A stretch of 29,068 nucleotides of DNA from Veillonella sp. (lineage in GTDB: Bacteria > Bacillota > Negativicutes > Veillonellales > Veillonellaceae), in NCBI GenBank assembly GCA_019419725.1, contig DXZL01000004.1:1-29068 (forward strand), written 5' to 3'. The translations under genes and the position numbers were made by a program. Every line of letters begins with the position of its first letter. Positions within the stretch are counted from its first letter, which is position 1. The notes beneath the pieces were generated by a model that saw only the letters and a program-made list of their open reading frames with translations, searched no databases and was not told the DNA's origin. This document shows positions 16,434 to 24,287 of this stretch, one piece after another.

Positions 16434-16737
16434 GTTTATTGAATATTTAAGTGCTCGTAAAAACGAAACACTAGCTGTAGCTACAATTTTATTTACACGT
16501 GGTTCTACACCGCGTAAGGCTGGCACATCTATGGTAGTATTCCCAGATGGATCTATCTTTGGTACTATCGGTGGTGGTCGTGCTGAAAATGAAATTCGCC
16601 TAAGTGCTGTTGATTCCTTGAATAAAAAAGAAGCACATCGTCGTATCGAAGTTCTTTTAGATGACGATGTAGCTGTAAAAGAAGGTATGGTGTGTGGCGG
16701 ACAGATGGATGTGTGGATTGAAACACAAAATATTTAA
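16423..16737 (+). CDS. XdhC/CoxI N-terminal domain protein
   Basis: A 104-residue protein made only of the XdhC/CoxI N-terminal domain: ATILFTRGSTPRKAGTSMVV (20-39), GTIGGGRAENEIR (47-59) and CGGQMDVWIE near the end. It is the complement of the preceding gene, so XdhC exists here as two polypeptides encoded in the reverse of the fused order. The two reading frames overlap by 11 bases, indicating coupled translation and probably a complex. It ends the hydroxylase operon. It is complete rather than a remnant: its motifs are intact and it has a clean start and stop. Confidence 0.87.
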   Translation: MNREFIEYLSARKNETLAVATILFTRGSTPRKAGTSMVVFPDGSIFGTIGGGRAENEIRLSAVDSLNKKEAHRRIEVLLDDDVAVKEGMVCGGQMDVWIETQNI

Positions 16738-16839
16738 GGTTTCAAGCAAATTTCATTGAAATGCATATACATGATATCTGTATTTATAAATTAATATAGG
16801 TCAATATGACAAAAATCTCATGGAGGGGCTGTTTCTAAA

Positions 16840-16868
16840 TTTACAGTACTTTCAAAATGAGTTAAAAT
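16840..16868 (+). promoter_or_regulatory. Probable cdaA promoter
   Basis: TTTACA at 16840-16845 and TAAAAT at 16863-16868 with an ideal 17-base spacer. The predicted start near 16875 falls inside the left arm of the terminator hairpin that follows, leaving a leader of about 50 bases before cdaA. Confidence 0.5.
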
Positions 16869-16870
16869 AT

Positions 16871-16910
16871 AAGGTGCAGCCAAGTAGTTGGTTGTACCTT
16901 ATTATTTTGT
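16871..16910 (+). terminator. Terminator of the hydroxylase operon, in the cdaA leader
   Basis: A 13-bp stem with two G-U pairs (16871-16883 with 16888-16900, tetraloop GTAG) followed by ATTATTTTGT. It lies only 16 bases before the cdaA start, so it probably stops read-through from the xdh operon. The rest of the 16738-16926 gap shows no gene. Confidence 0.65.
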
Positions 16911-16926
16911 ATAAGGAGCTACTTTT

Positions 16927-17739
16927 ATGCATATTGACGCACTTATACATACCTTTAGGCTTCTTGATATTGCTGATATCTTAATCGTTGCCGTAGGTAT
17001 TTATTACTTATATAAATTGCTTAAAGATACACGGGCCGTTGCTCTTTTAAAGGGTCTCGTTATGCTAGCAATTCTAAATTTATTGAGTCATTTGCTGAAT
17101 CTATATGTTATCAATTGGATTTTGCAACAAAGTATGACTGTTCTTCTTTTCGCATTACCTGTAGTATTCCAACCGGAATTGCGTCGTGCGTTAGAACAAT
17201 TGGGCCGTGGTCGAATTTTCAGTAAGGCACAGAATGTCAACGAAGAGGAAATGGATATGGCTATCAATGAAGTGATGGCGGCGGCTCGCGTTATGTCTCG
17301 TGAGCATACTGGGGCACTTATCGTTTTTGAACGTGAAGTGGGCCTCAATGACTTCGTTGATACAGGTATTTTAATTGATGCCGTGTTGAGCCGTGAACTA
17401 ATTAAAAATATTTTCGTTCCTAGTACACCACTTCATGATGGGGCACTGATCATCCGAGATGGCCGTATTCGTGCAGCGGGGTGTTTGTTGCCACTAACTG
17501 AGGACCGTACATTGAGTACTGAACTTGGTACGCGTCACCGTGCAGCCATCGGTTTGTCTGAACAAACTGATGCTGTCGTTGTTGTAGTCAGTGAGGAAAC
17601 GGGGACAATTTCCTACGCCTATGGCGGTCATATTTATCGCCATTTACCGGAAGATCAAATTAAAGAAGCGTTGCGTACATTTATGGAACGCCCTCGTCAA
17701 ACCATTACTGGTATGTGGAAATGGGGGGCAAAAAAATGA
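16927..17739 (+). CDS. cdaA: Diadenylate cyclase CdaA
   Basis: Membrane-bound diadenylate cyclase that makes c-di-AMP from two ATP. The 270 residues show three N-terminal membrane helices (about 15-30, 38-60, 66-82). The DAC domain follows, with the catalytic Asp171-Gly-Ala173 motif in STPLHDGALI and Arg203-His-Arg205 in STELGTRHRA. An AAGGAG site lies 8-9 bases before the ATG. The stop overlaps the cdaR start as ATGA. The order cdaA-cdaR-...-glmM is the conserved arrangement that ties c-di-AMP to cell-wall precursor synthesis. Confidence 0.96.
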   Translation: MHIDALIHTFRLLDIADILIVAVGIYYLYKLLKDTRAVALLKGLVMLAILNLLSHLLNLYVINWILQQSMTVLLFALPVVFQPELRRALEQLGRGRIFSKAQNVNEEEMDMAINEVMAAARVMSREHTGALIVFEREVGLNDFVDTGILIDAVLSRELIKNIFVPSTPLHDGALIIRDGRIRAAGCLLPLTEDRTLSTELGTRHRAAIGLSEQTDAVVVVVSEETGTISYAYGGHIYRHLPEDQIKEALRTFMERPRQTITGMWKWGAKK

Positions 17740-18656
17740 TGATACATTTGAAACGCAATTGGCCAGCTAAGTTGTTATCATTGCTAGCGGCTATCGTCAT
17801 GTGGTTCTTTATCATGCGAGATCAGAACCCTGTGATGGAGGTAACCTATACAGTACCTGTTCAAGTCCAAAATCTTGATTCACATTATATTATAGAAGAT
17901 GCACCTGATGTAGCACGCATTGTCCTTTCGGGCCCTCGAGATATGATTATGTCTATAAAGGCAGATAATCTTCGTGCATATATTGATGCATCTGGTGTGA
18001 AACCAGGTCAAAATAATGTAACCATTGGATTTACACCGCCAGCGGGGATGAGCCTTGTTGAGGTTAAGCCTGAAACTATAACAATTAATGTAGACGAATA
18101 TGCAGAGCGGAAAATACCGGTTGAGATTGTACCAATTGGTAAGTTCTCCGACGATGTCGCTCTCAAGTCAGTAACCATTGTACCGAAAGAGGTAACTGTA
18201 TCTGGACGTAAACAGCTTGTTAACGCCGTAAATAAGGTTGTTATGAAGGTCAATATCGCTGGTCAAACCAAGAACTTTAGTGCTGTTAGTACGTTAGAAG
18301 CCTGGGATATATCTGGTAATGTATTAGATGTACACATCAATCCGAGCCAAGGTCAAGCTCAATATGAACTAAACTTATTGCGTAAAGATAAAGCCGTTCC
18401 TATTACAGTACCAACGGCGGGAACGGTAGCTGATGGGTATGAAGTTAAGTCTATATCCGTTACACCAACTCAATTAACTGTTACTGGTCGAGAAGAAATG
18501 ATTGACTCTGTTTCAGAAATTCAAACAGAACCCATTGATCTTACCGGTGCAACGAAGGGCATTCAAGGTAATTACAACTTAGTATTGCCAAGCGGTGTTA
18601 ATAGTAATGTTACAACGGTACATGTTAAGGTAGATATACAAAAGAAAACTACGTAG
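17736..18656 (+). CDS. cdaR: CdaA regulatory protein CdaR (YbbR repeats)
   Basis: Extracytoplasmic regulator of CdaA. The 306 residues begin with a short cytosolic end and one membrane helix (about 10-28, LLSLLAAIVMWFFIM). YbbR-type beta repeats follow; copies begin near VMEVTYTVPVQVQNL, RKIPVEIVPIGKF and AVPITVPTAGTV, each containing a V-x-P-x-x-[IV]-x-V-[ST]-G-[RP] unit. The ATG at 17736 is chosen because it forms an ATGA overlap with the cdaA stop and has GGGGGG upstream. An in-frame ATG at 17715 lies inside cdaA without its own site. Three or four repeats make it somewhat shorter than the longest homologues. Confidence 0.92.
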   Translation: MMIHLKRNWPAKLLSLLAAIVMWFFIMRDQNPVMEVTYTVPVQVQNLDSHYIIEDAPDVARIVLSGPRDMIMSIKADNLRAYIDASGVKPGQNNVTIGFTPPAGMSLVEVKPETITINVDEYAERKIPVEIVPIGKFSDDVALKSVTIVPKEVTVSGRKQLVNAVNKVVMKVNIAGQTKNFSAVSTLEAWDISGNVLDVHINPSQGQAQYELNLLRKDKAVPITVPTAGTVADGYEVKSISVTPTQLTVTGREEMIDSVSEIQTEPIDLTGATKGIQGNYNLVLPSGVNSNVTTVHVKVDIQKKTT

Positions 18657-18673
18657 TTCATGAGATTAAAGAG

Positions 18674-18702
18674 GTAATAGTAATTTCCAAAATTGTTATT
18701 AC
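18674..18702. repeat. Hairpin after cdaR
   Basis: Arms 18674-18686 and 18690-18702 pair over 13 bp with two G-U wobbles and a CCA loop. There is no T-run on the plus strand, so it is more likely an mRNA-end stabiliser or part of a double hairpin than a terminator on its own. Confidence 0.45.
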
Positions 18703-18723
18703 TAAAAACCTAAATTAAAAATA

Positions 18724-18770
18724 AGACCCTAATAGAGGATAAGATTAAACTCTATTAGGGTCTATTTTAA
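18724..18770 (+). terminator. Terminator after cdaA-cdaR
   Basis: A perfect 14-bp stem (AGACCCTAATAGAG at 18724-18737, CTCTATTAGGGTCT at 18750-18763, 12-base loop) followed by ATTTTAAT. It separates cdaAR from the FAD-protein gene. A TATAAT box at 18823-18828, with a poor -35, could restart transcription about 100 bases before that gene. Confidence 0.75.
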
Positions 18771-18929
18771 TGCTTTATGGGGATACTCTGTTTATTATGT
18801 ATTAGCTTTTACCGTAATATTGTATAATAGTATTGTATGACCAATTTCTAGTAGGTTAAATTTGAAGGATTTAGGTCAAATAAGAAAGAAATTTGCTAAC
18901 CTAAAAGGATAGCTTAAATAAGGAAAGAT

Positions 18930-20528
18930 ATGATTAGAATAATAAATCTCCGCGTGGCCGTTACGGTCAAGTCGGATATAAAGGATATTGTAGAAAAGAA
19001 ATATCCCCAATTGCGAGGCGCTATTGAAACGATTCACGTTGTACGACGCGCTGTAGATGCTCGTAAAAAACCGAATATTGTATTTGTGTATACCTTGTTT
19101 GTTGAGGTTCATAAGGAAGCTCAAATCATGAAAAAACTAGGTAAACAAAAGGATGTATCTGTATTTACTCCAGAGGATCCAGAACCTATTGTTTATGGTA
19201 ATGTGCCTTTAGCATATCGCCCTGTAGTGATGGGCTTTGGTCCGGCTGGGATGCTAGCTGCCTTTTATTTAGCTCGTGAAGGGTACCGTCCTATCGTTCT
19301 TGAACGAGGTCAAGACGTTGATACTCGTAGCCAAGATGTAGAAACGTTTTGGAAGGAGGGCGTATTCAAGCCTGAATCTAACGTACAATTTGGCGAGGGT
19401 GGTGCAGGTACCTTCTCTGATGGTAAACTGACAACCCGCGTTACACATCCAAGATTGCATGAAATCTCCAAATATTTTGTAGAGTTCGGTGCTCCAGAAG
19501 AAATCTTGTATAAACATAAACCTCATGTAGGTACAGATAAGTTGCGTACCATGGTAAAAGCTATGCGTGAACGCATCATCGAATGGGGTGGTGAAGTTCG
19601 GTTCGGTGCAAAGATTACAGATTTATTTATCGAAAATGACCGTATCGTAGGTGTTGAAGTTAACGGTAATGAGCGCATTGATACGACGGTTGTACTTTCT
19701 GGCGTAGGTCATAGTGCGCGCGATACGTACGAAATGTTGCATAAACGTAATGTAGAAATGACGGCAAAACCATTTGCTATCGGTGTTCGTATTGAACATG
19801 ATCAGGCTGTCATTGACGAGTCTCAATATGGTGTAGAACCATCTAGCTTGGGCCTTGGTGCCGCAGAATATTCTCTTGTGTACCACGATAAAGAAACAGG
19901 CCGTACAGCGTATAGCTTCTGTATGTGCCCAGGTGGTCAAGTTGTAGCATCAGCGTCCGAAAATGGGGGCGTTGTTGTTAATGGCATGAGTTTATATGCT
20001 CGTGATAGCGGTGTTGCGAATAGTGCTATCGTAGTTAATGTAGGGCCTGATGATTTTGGTAATCATCCTCTGGATGGTGTAGCATTCCAACGTGAATGGG
20101 AGCGTAAAGCTTATGAATTAGGTGGCTCTAACTTCCATGCACCAGCTCAGACCGTAGGTCAGTTTTTGGGACTTTCACAAGCAACAGGTGTACAAGATAG
20201 CACATATAGCTATGAACCAGGTGTAGTAAATTGCGATTTACATGATTGCTTGCCACCATTCGTAACGTCCGTGTTGGAACGGGCATTGCCGTATTGGGGA
20301 CGACGCATTCATGGATTTGATGATCCTGCGGTATGTATGACTGGTGTTGAAACACGCACCTCTGCGCCGCTTCGTATGGGGCGTAATGAAGAACGTATTT
20401 CTCCAACTGTAGGTGGATTTTATCCTATGGGGGAAGGTGCAGGCTATGCTGGAGGTATTATGAGTGCAGCCCTTGATGGGGCAGAAACTGCCATTATATG
20501 CATGGCAAAATATGCAAAACCTAACTAG
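18930..20528 (+). CDS. FAD-dependent oxidoreductase of unknown substrate (COG2509-like)
   Basis: A 532-residue flavoprotein of a widespread but uncharacterised family. Residues 1-90 form a small alpha/beta domain. The dinucleotide-binding GFGPAGMLAAFYLAREG (102-118) with VLERG follows, then FGEGGAGTFSDGKLTTR near 152-168. A C-terminal flavin segment GVETRTSAPLRMGR ends in GEGAGYAGGIMSAALDGAE. No membrane segment or signal peptide is present, so it is cytosolic. AAGGAAAG lies 5-6 bases before the start. It lies between cdaR and glmM with its own likely promoter, and glmM also has one. The substrate is unknown; I do not assign a reaction. Confidence 0.85.
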   Translation: MIRIINLRVAVTVKSDIKDIVEKKYPQLRGAIETIHVVRRAVDARKKPNIVFVYTLFVEVHKEAQIMKKLGKQKDVSVFTPEDPEPIVYGNVPLAYRPVVMGFGPAGMLAAFYLAREGYRPIVLERGQDVDTRSQDVETFWKEGVFKPESNVQFGEGGAGTFSDGKLTTRVTHPRLHEISKYFVEFGAPEEILYKHKPHVGTDKLRTMVKAMRERIIEWGGEVRFGAKITDLFIENDRIVGVEVNGNERIDTTVVLSGVGHSARDTYEMLHKRNVEMTAKPFAIGVRIEHDQAVIDESQYGVEPSSLGLGAAEYSLVYHDKETGRTAYSFCMCPGGQVVASASENGGVVVNGMSLYARDSGVANSAIVVNVGPDDFGNHPLDGVAFQREWERKAYELGGSNFHAPAQTVGQFLGLSQATGVQDSTYSYEPGVVNCDLHDCLPPFVTSVLERALPYWGRRIHGFDDPAVCMTGVETRTSAPLRMGRNEERISPTVGGFYPMGEGAGYAGGIMSAALDGAETAIICMAKYAKPN

Positions 20529-20634
20529 TTAGTAGTAGAATGTATGGTAAAGTAAACTACAGTATAGGTTCATTTTGGTACTGTAAAATAGTATATCTGT
20601 ATACTATATATATATATATGTGGTGTATATATTG

Positions 20635-20643
20635 TGATATAAT
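20635..20643 (+). promoter_or_regulatory. Extended -10 promoter of glmM
   Basis: TGATATAAT is a perfect TGn extended -10 box, giving a start near 20650 and a leader of about 50 bases. The -35 region is a run of TA repeats (about 20601-20619) without a match, which extended -10 promoters tolerate. The leader also holds a small hairpin (20664-20685, TTGTGA/TCACAA core) just before the AGAGGAGG ribosome site. Confidence 0.5.
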
Positions 20644-20701
20644 ACACAACAGTAAATATATGAGGACTTGTGATTTTCACAATCCCTAGAGGAGGATAAT
20701 T

Positions 20702-22057
20702 ATGGCTCGTTTATTTGGTACAGATGGTGTACGTGGTGTTGTTAATGAATTTTTAACACCTGAATTAGCCTATCATTTAGGCCGTGCAGCGGCTACATAT
20801 TTTGGTAAAGAAAAAGACCATCCTACATTCTTGATTGGTCGTGATACGCGTATTTCTGGCTCTATGCTTGAAAGCGCGTTAGCATCCGGTATTTGTTCTG
20901 TTGGTGGTAATGTTGTAATTGCCGGTGTTATCCCAACTCCAGCAGTAGCTTACCTTGTACGTCAACAAGGCGTTGATGCAGGTGCTGTTATTTCTGCATC
21001 TCACAATCCATATCCAGATAATGGTATTAAATTCTTTGATGGCGATGGCTATAAATTGCCAGATGAAGTAGAAGATCAATTAGAACAATATGTTCGTCAA
21101 AGTGCAGATAATGAATTGCCACGTCCAACAGGTGATGGCATTGGTACCATTGAGTACAATAGCAATTTAGCTCATTTCTACGCTCACTTTGTTCGCCACA
21201 CAATTGATACATCCCTTGAAGGTTTGACTATCGTATATGATGGTGCGAACGGTGCTGCATCTAGCGTGGGTCCTGAAATTTTATCTGGTCTTGGTGCTAA
21301 AGTAATCAACATCAATGTAAATCCAGATGGCTTGAATATCAATGATCACTGTGGTTCTACACATATCGAAGGCTTACAAGTGGCTGTACAACAACATAAT
21401 GCAGACCTTGGTATTGCTAACGATGGTGATGCGGACCGTTGCTTATTGGTAGACGAAAAAGGTCAAGTTCTTGATGGTGACCAAATCATGCTATTGTGTG
21501 CTCTTAAATTGAAAGAAGAAGGCAAACTCAAAGATGATACTGTAGTTGGTACTGTTATGAGTAATATTGGGTTCCATAAAGCGGCAGAAGAACTAGGAAT
21601 GAAAACAGTTTCTACTGCTGTTGGTGACCGTTATGTATTGGAATACATGCGTGAACATGACCTCTCCGTTGGTGGTGAGCAATCTGGTCACGTAATCTTC
21701 TTAGATCACAATACAACTGGTGATGGCATGTTAACAGCTGTTCAAGTGGCGGCTCTTATGAAAGAAAAAAATCAACCACTTTCTGAGTTGGCTAGCATTA
21801 TGACTAAGTATCCTCAAGTTCTTATCAACGTTCGCGTTGCTACAAAAACAGGTTGGGAAGACAATGATATTATCAAAGCAGCTATTGTGACAGCAGAAGG
21901 TGAACTTGGGGATGAAGGCCGCGTTCTCGTTCGTGCATCCGGTACAGAACCACTCATTCGCGTAATGGCAGAAGGTCCTAACCAAGAAGAACTACAAGCA
22001 CTATGCCAAGAAATTGCCGATATTATCGGTAGAGAACAAGGGTTGGCTGAAAAGTAG
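20702..22057 (+). CDS. glmM: Phosphoglucosamine mutase
   Basis: Converts glucosamine-6-phosphate to glucosamine-1-phosphate on the path to UDP-GlcNAc for peptidoglycan and lipopolysaccharide. The 451 residues are full length. The phosphorylated serine is Ser100 in VISASHNPYPDNGIK; the Mg site is DGDADR at 241-246; the sugar-binding loop is GGEQSGH at 324-330; the phosphate loop is RASGTEPLIR at 411-420. A strong GAGGAGG site precedes the ATG. It has its own extended -10 promoter. Its product chemistry follows GlmS, whose gene lies 4.2 kb further on the same strand. Confidence 0.97.
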   Translation: MARLFGTDGVRGVVNEFLTPELAYHLGRAAATYFGKEKDHPTFLIGRDTRISGSMLESALASGICSVGGNVVIAGVIPTPAVAYLVRQQGVDAGAVISASHNPYPDNGIKFFDGDGYKLPDEVEDQLEQYVRQSADNELPRPTGDGIGTIEYNSNLAHFYAHFVRHTIDTSLEGLTIVYDGANGAASSVGPEILSGLGAKVININVNPDGLNINDHCGSTHIEGLQVAVQQHNADLGIANDGDADRCLLVDEKGQVLDGDQIMLLCALKLKEEGKLKDDTVVGTVMSNIGFHKAAEELGMKTVSTAVGDRYVLEYMREHDLSVGGEQSGHVIFLDHNTTGDGMLTAVQVAALMKEKNQPLSELASIMTKYPQVLINVRVATKTGWEDNDIIKAAIVTAEGELGDEGRVLVRASGTEPLIRVMAEGPNQEELQALCQEIADIIGREQGLAEK

Positions 22058-22066
22058 GGTGTCATT

Positions 22067-22762
22067 ATGAAAACAATAGGTTTAATTGGTGGAATGAGCT
22101 GGGAAAGTACGATTACGTATTACCAAGTTTTGAATGAAACTATTAAGCAAGTTTTGGGCGGTTTACATTCGGCAAAATGTATTTTATATAGCGTTGATTT
22201 TGAAGAAATAGAAAAGTGCCAGGCAAATGGCGATTGGAATAGAAGTGCTGAAATTTTATCCGATGCGGCGCAATCTCTTGAAAAGGCCGGTGCTGATTAT
22301 ATTGTTATATGCACGAATACAATGCATAAAGTTGCGGATGAAATAGAAAAACATATTCACATCCCTCTTCTTCATATTGCGGAAATGACTGCAGTAGAGT
22401 TAGAAAAATCAGGTATTACAAAGGTAGGTCTACTCGGTACCAAGTACACAATGCAACAAGATTTTTATAAATGTATCCTGGGAAATCGGGGGATTCATGT
22501 TGTTATCCCTAACGAAGATCAAGTTGAATTTGTAAATGATATTATATACAATGAATTGTGTTTAGGAATTATTTCTAATGAATCTAAACAACAATACTTA
22601 GATATTATTGGTGATTTGGTAAAATCTGGTGTACAAGGTGTTATTTTAGGCTGTACTGAAATCGGACTACTTGTTAAACAGGATGATACGGATATACCAT
22701 TATTTGATACTACATTGATACATGCAAAAAATGCGGCGTTGATTTCTATTGATAGAGCATAA
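22067..22762 (+). CDS. Aspartate/glutamate racemase family protein
   Basis: Cofactor-independent racemase likely to interconvert L- and D-aspartate or glutamate. The 231 residues begin GLIGGMSWEST, typical of the group. Both catalytic cysteines are present: Cys82 in ICTNTMHK and Cys196 in LGCTEIGLL, so the enzyme should be a true two-base racemase. The start lies 9 bases after the glmM stop with only a weak ribosome site (GTAGGGTGTC), so it is probably read from the glmM promoter. Its codon use is more AT-rich than glmM, hinting at later acquisition. It is not MurI by sequence pattern. D-Asp or D-Glu supply for the wall is plausible but unproven. Confidence 0.85.
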   Translation: MKTIGLIGGMSWESTITYYQVLNETIKQVLGGLHSAKCILYSVDFEEIEKCQANGDWNRSAEILSDAAQSLEKAGADYIVICTNTMHKVADEIEKHIHIPLLHIAEMTAVELEKSGITKVGLLGTKYTMQQDFYKCILGNRGIHVVIPNEDQVEFVNDIIYNELCLGIISNESKQQYLDIIGDLVKSGVQGVILGCTEIGLLVKQDDTDIPLFDTTLIHAKNAALISIDRA

Positions 22763-22790
22763 TATAGTTAGGTTTTATTTTTGCTTAAGT

Positions 22791-22851
22791 AACATAACCC
22801 TCTATTAGATATTTTTATTCATTTTTAGAATATCTAATAGAGGGTTATGTT
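22791..22851. terminator. 23-bp perfect inverted repeat after the racemase gene
   Basis: Arms 22791-22813 and 22829-22851 are perfectly complementary over 23 bases, with a 15-base AT loop. It follows the racemase stop by about 28 bases. The tail is TTATGTAATT rather than a clean T-run, so it may be a terminator or a mobile palindrome. The remaining gap to 23005 is AT-rich. TTGAAT at 22900 and TATAGG at 22924 (18-base spacer) are a weak promoter candidate for the next gene. Confidence 0.55.
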
Positions 22852-23005
22852 TATGTAATTAGAATTAGCTAGAGGCTAAAGCAAGTCTTTTTATATAGTT
22901 TGAATTTATATGAGAGGCGTTAGTATAGGTACATACGTATATAAGAAGTAACTTATGTTATTATAAATATATAGTCTAAAATATGTTTGATAGTAAAGGT
23001 GTAGT

Positions 23006-24118
23006 ATGGCGGTTACGGTAAGAGAGTATTGGCAAAATCTTAAAACAGAATATGAAACTGCTTATAAGGTGTCCATATTCAGTGATTATAATGTATTAAT
23101 ACAATATGCAGAGCGTTTTGGATCTTACTTACGTGGTTTGGTTCAGGAGTATCCGCATGATGTAGATGTGATATGTGCTTTAGCAACTGTTGAACAGGTG
23201 TTGCGGCATGAGGAAATTTCAATTCAACTATTGGAGGATTTCCTCGAAACGTATAGTGATGAACTGAATGATACGGACAAAGCAAGAATTTACACTAATT
23301 TGGCTTTTTATTATAACGATGAGAGACATGTAAAAGAATATGATTATCTGTCGGCCGCTGTAAAGCTCAACTCTCCCTATATAGAGACCTATAGTGGTTT
23401 GGCTCTATATCATTTCTCATCTTACGAAGATAATGGATCGATAGAGGCTTTAACTAAAAGCTTACAGGCCTTTGAAAAGGGAATACGTGTATCTAATGAT
23501 TATGAAATAAGCTATGGCCATGCAGCGTGTTTATTTGAGCTTAAAGAATATGAGAAAGCAAAGAGAATTTTTGAGCAGTTGTTACTGAACTACCCAAATA
23601 GAATGCGATTATTACTGGGGATAGCTTATTGTGATGTGTATTTAGGAAATAAAAAGCAAGCTCTTGATCGTTTACAGCAAATTAAATTGGGCTCAGATGT
23701 AGCATATTATTTAAGTAACGATGAGATTTATGATTTTGAAGTCTTTAATGCCTATTATGTTTTAGGTGAATACGAACTATTCTTAGAGGAATGTGAAAAG
23801 GCTGAAGAGGACTGTGATTTGAGTGGAGGTCCTTATTACTTTGGTCTTTGGATTACGAATCAACATGACTTGTTCCATCGTGAAGTAGAAAAACAGCGAA
23901 CAGAATTACTAGAATGTATTGAGGCTGTGAAAACGGTTGAAGACTTTGATAGTGAAGAGGAAAAACAAAGTTATATCCAAAGCTGGGAAGATGATTTAGA
24001 AGCTTTAAGTACTGTGGTACATAAGATTAAACATGAAAACTACAAGCCTGTAGTTGAATTAAAATTATGTCCTATATATGGATGTTACTTAATAGACTGC
24101 TTATTTCATAACTTTTGA
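23006..24118 (+). CDS. TPR-like repeat protein of unknown function
   Basis: I do not recognise a named family. The 370 residues are almost wholly helical and acidic, and look like tetratricopeptide-type repeats. The clearest unit is around 168-200 (YGHAACLFELKEYEKAKRIFEQLL), followed by LLLGIAYCDVYLGNKKQALDRL; weaker units lie at 95-160. There is no signal peptide or membrane helix, so it is probably cytosolic and a protein-binding scaffold. The last 25 residues are hydrophobic with three cysteines (LCPIYGCYLIDC). AAAGGTG lies 6 bases before the ATG. It stands alone between two large palindromes and faces a convergent surface-protein gene. Codon use is AT-rich compared with the glm genes. Function unknown; an immunity or regulatory role is only a guess. 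Confidence 0.7.
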   Translation: MAVTVREYWQNLKTEYETAYKVSIFSDYNVLIQYAERFGSYLRGLVQEYPHDVDVICALATVEQVLRHEEISIQLLEDFLETYSDELNDTDKARIYTNLAFYYNDERHVKEYDYLSAAVKLNSPYIETYSGLALYHFSSYEDNGSIEALTKSLQAFEKGIRVSNDYEISYGHAACLFELKEYEKAKRIFEQLLLNYPNRMRLLLGIAYCDVYLGNKKQALDRLQQIKLGSDVAYYLSNDEIYDFEVFNAYYVLGEYELFLEECEKAEEDCDLSGGPYYFGLWITNQHDLFHREVEKQRTELLECIEAVKTVEDFDSEEEKQSYIQSWEDDLEALSTVVHKIKHENYKPVVELKLCPIYGCYLIDCLFHNF

Positions 24119-24190
24119 TACTCTTATTTCGGTGTGATAAATCAAAAAAGATTTCTGTAATTAAGCTGCTATGAGATTTGAATAAAAAAG

Positions 24191-24282
24191 AAAGCACTGC
24201 TTTGAATTGTAAAATTGATATGTACCTCCTTTACTGGTTGTCCGGTAAAGGGGGTACATATCAAAATTCAAAGCAGTGCTTT
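24191..24282. repeat. 92-nt long palindrome, MITE-like or bidirectional terminator
   Basis: The whole segment folds into one hairpin. The outer stem is 18 bp (24191-24208 with 24265-24282), a 12-bp middle stem pairs 24215-24226 with 24253-24264, and an inner stem of about 11 bp ends in a TTGT loop at 24238-24241. The only bulge is GTAAAA at 24209-24214. Read on the minus strand it is followed by TTTCTTTTTTATT, so it can terminate the beta-helix gene 5 bases away. It is far longer than a terminator needs to be. No transposase is nearby and no target duplication is evident. Confidence 0.7.
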
Positions 24283-24287
24283 TGTCA

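Noticed and set aside
16423..16737. Short XdhC N-terminal gene as a pseudogene fragment
   Set aside because: Motifs are intact, start and stop are clean, and the partner gene supplies exactly the missing half.
20601..20620. TA-repeat tract before glmM as a phase-variation switch
   Set aside because: The tract is short, imperfect and in an already AT-rich region; nothing else suggests variable expression of an essential gene.
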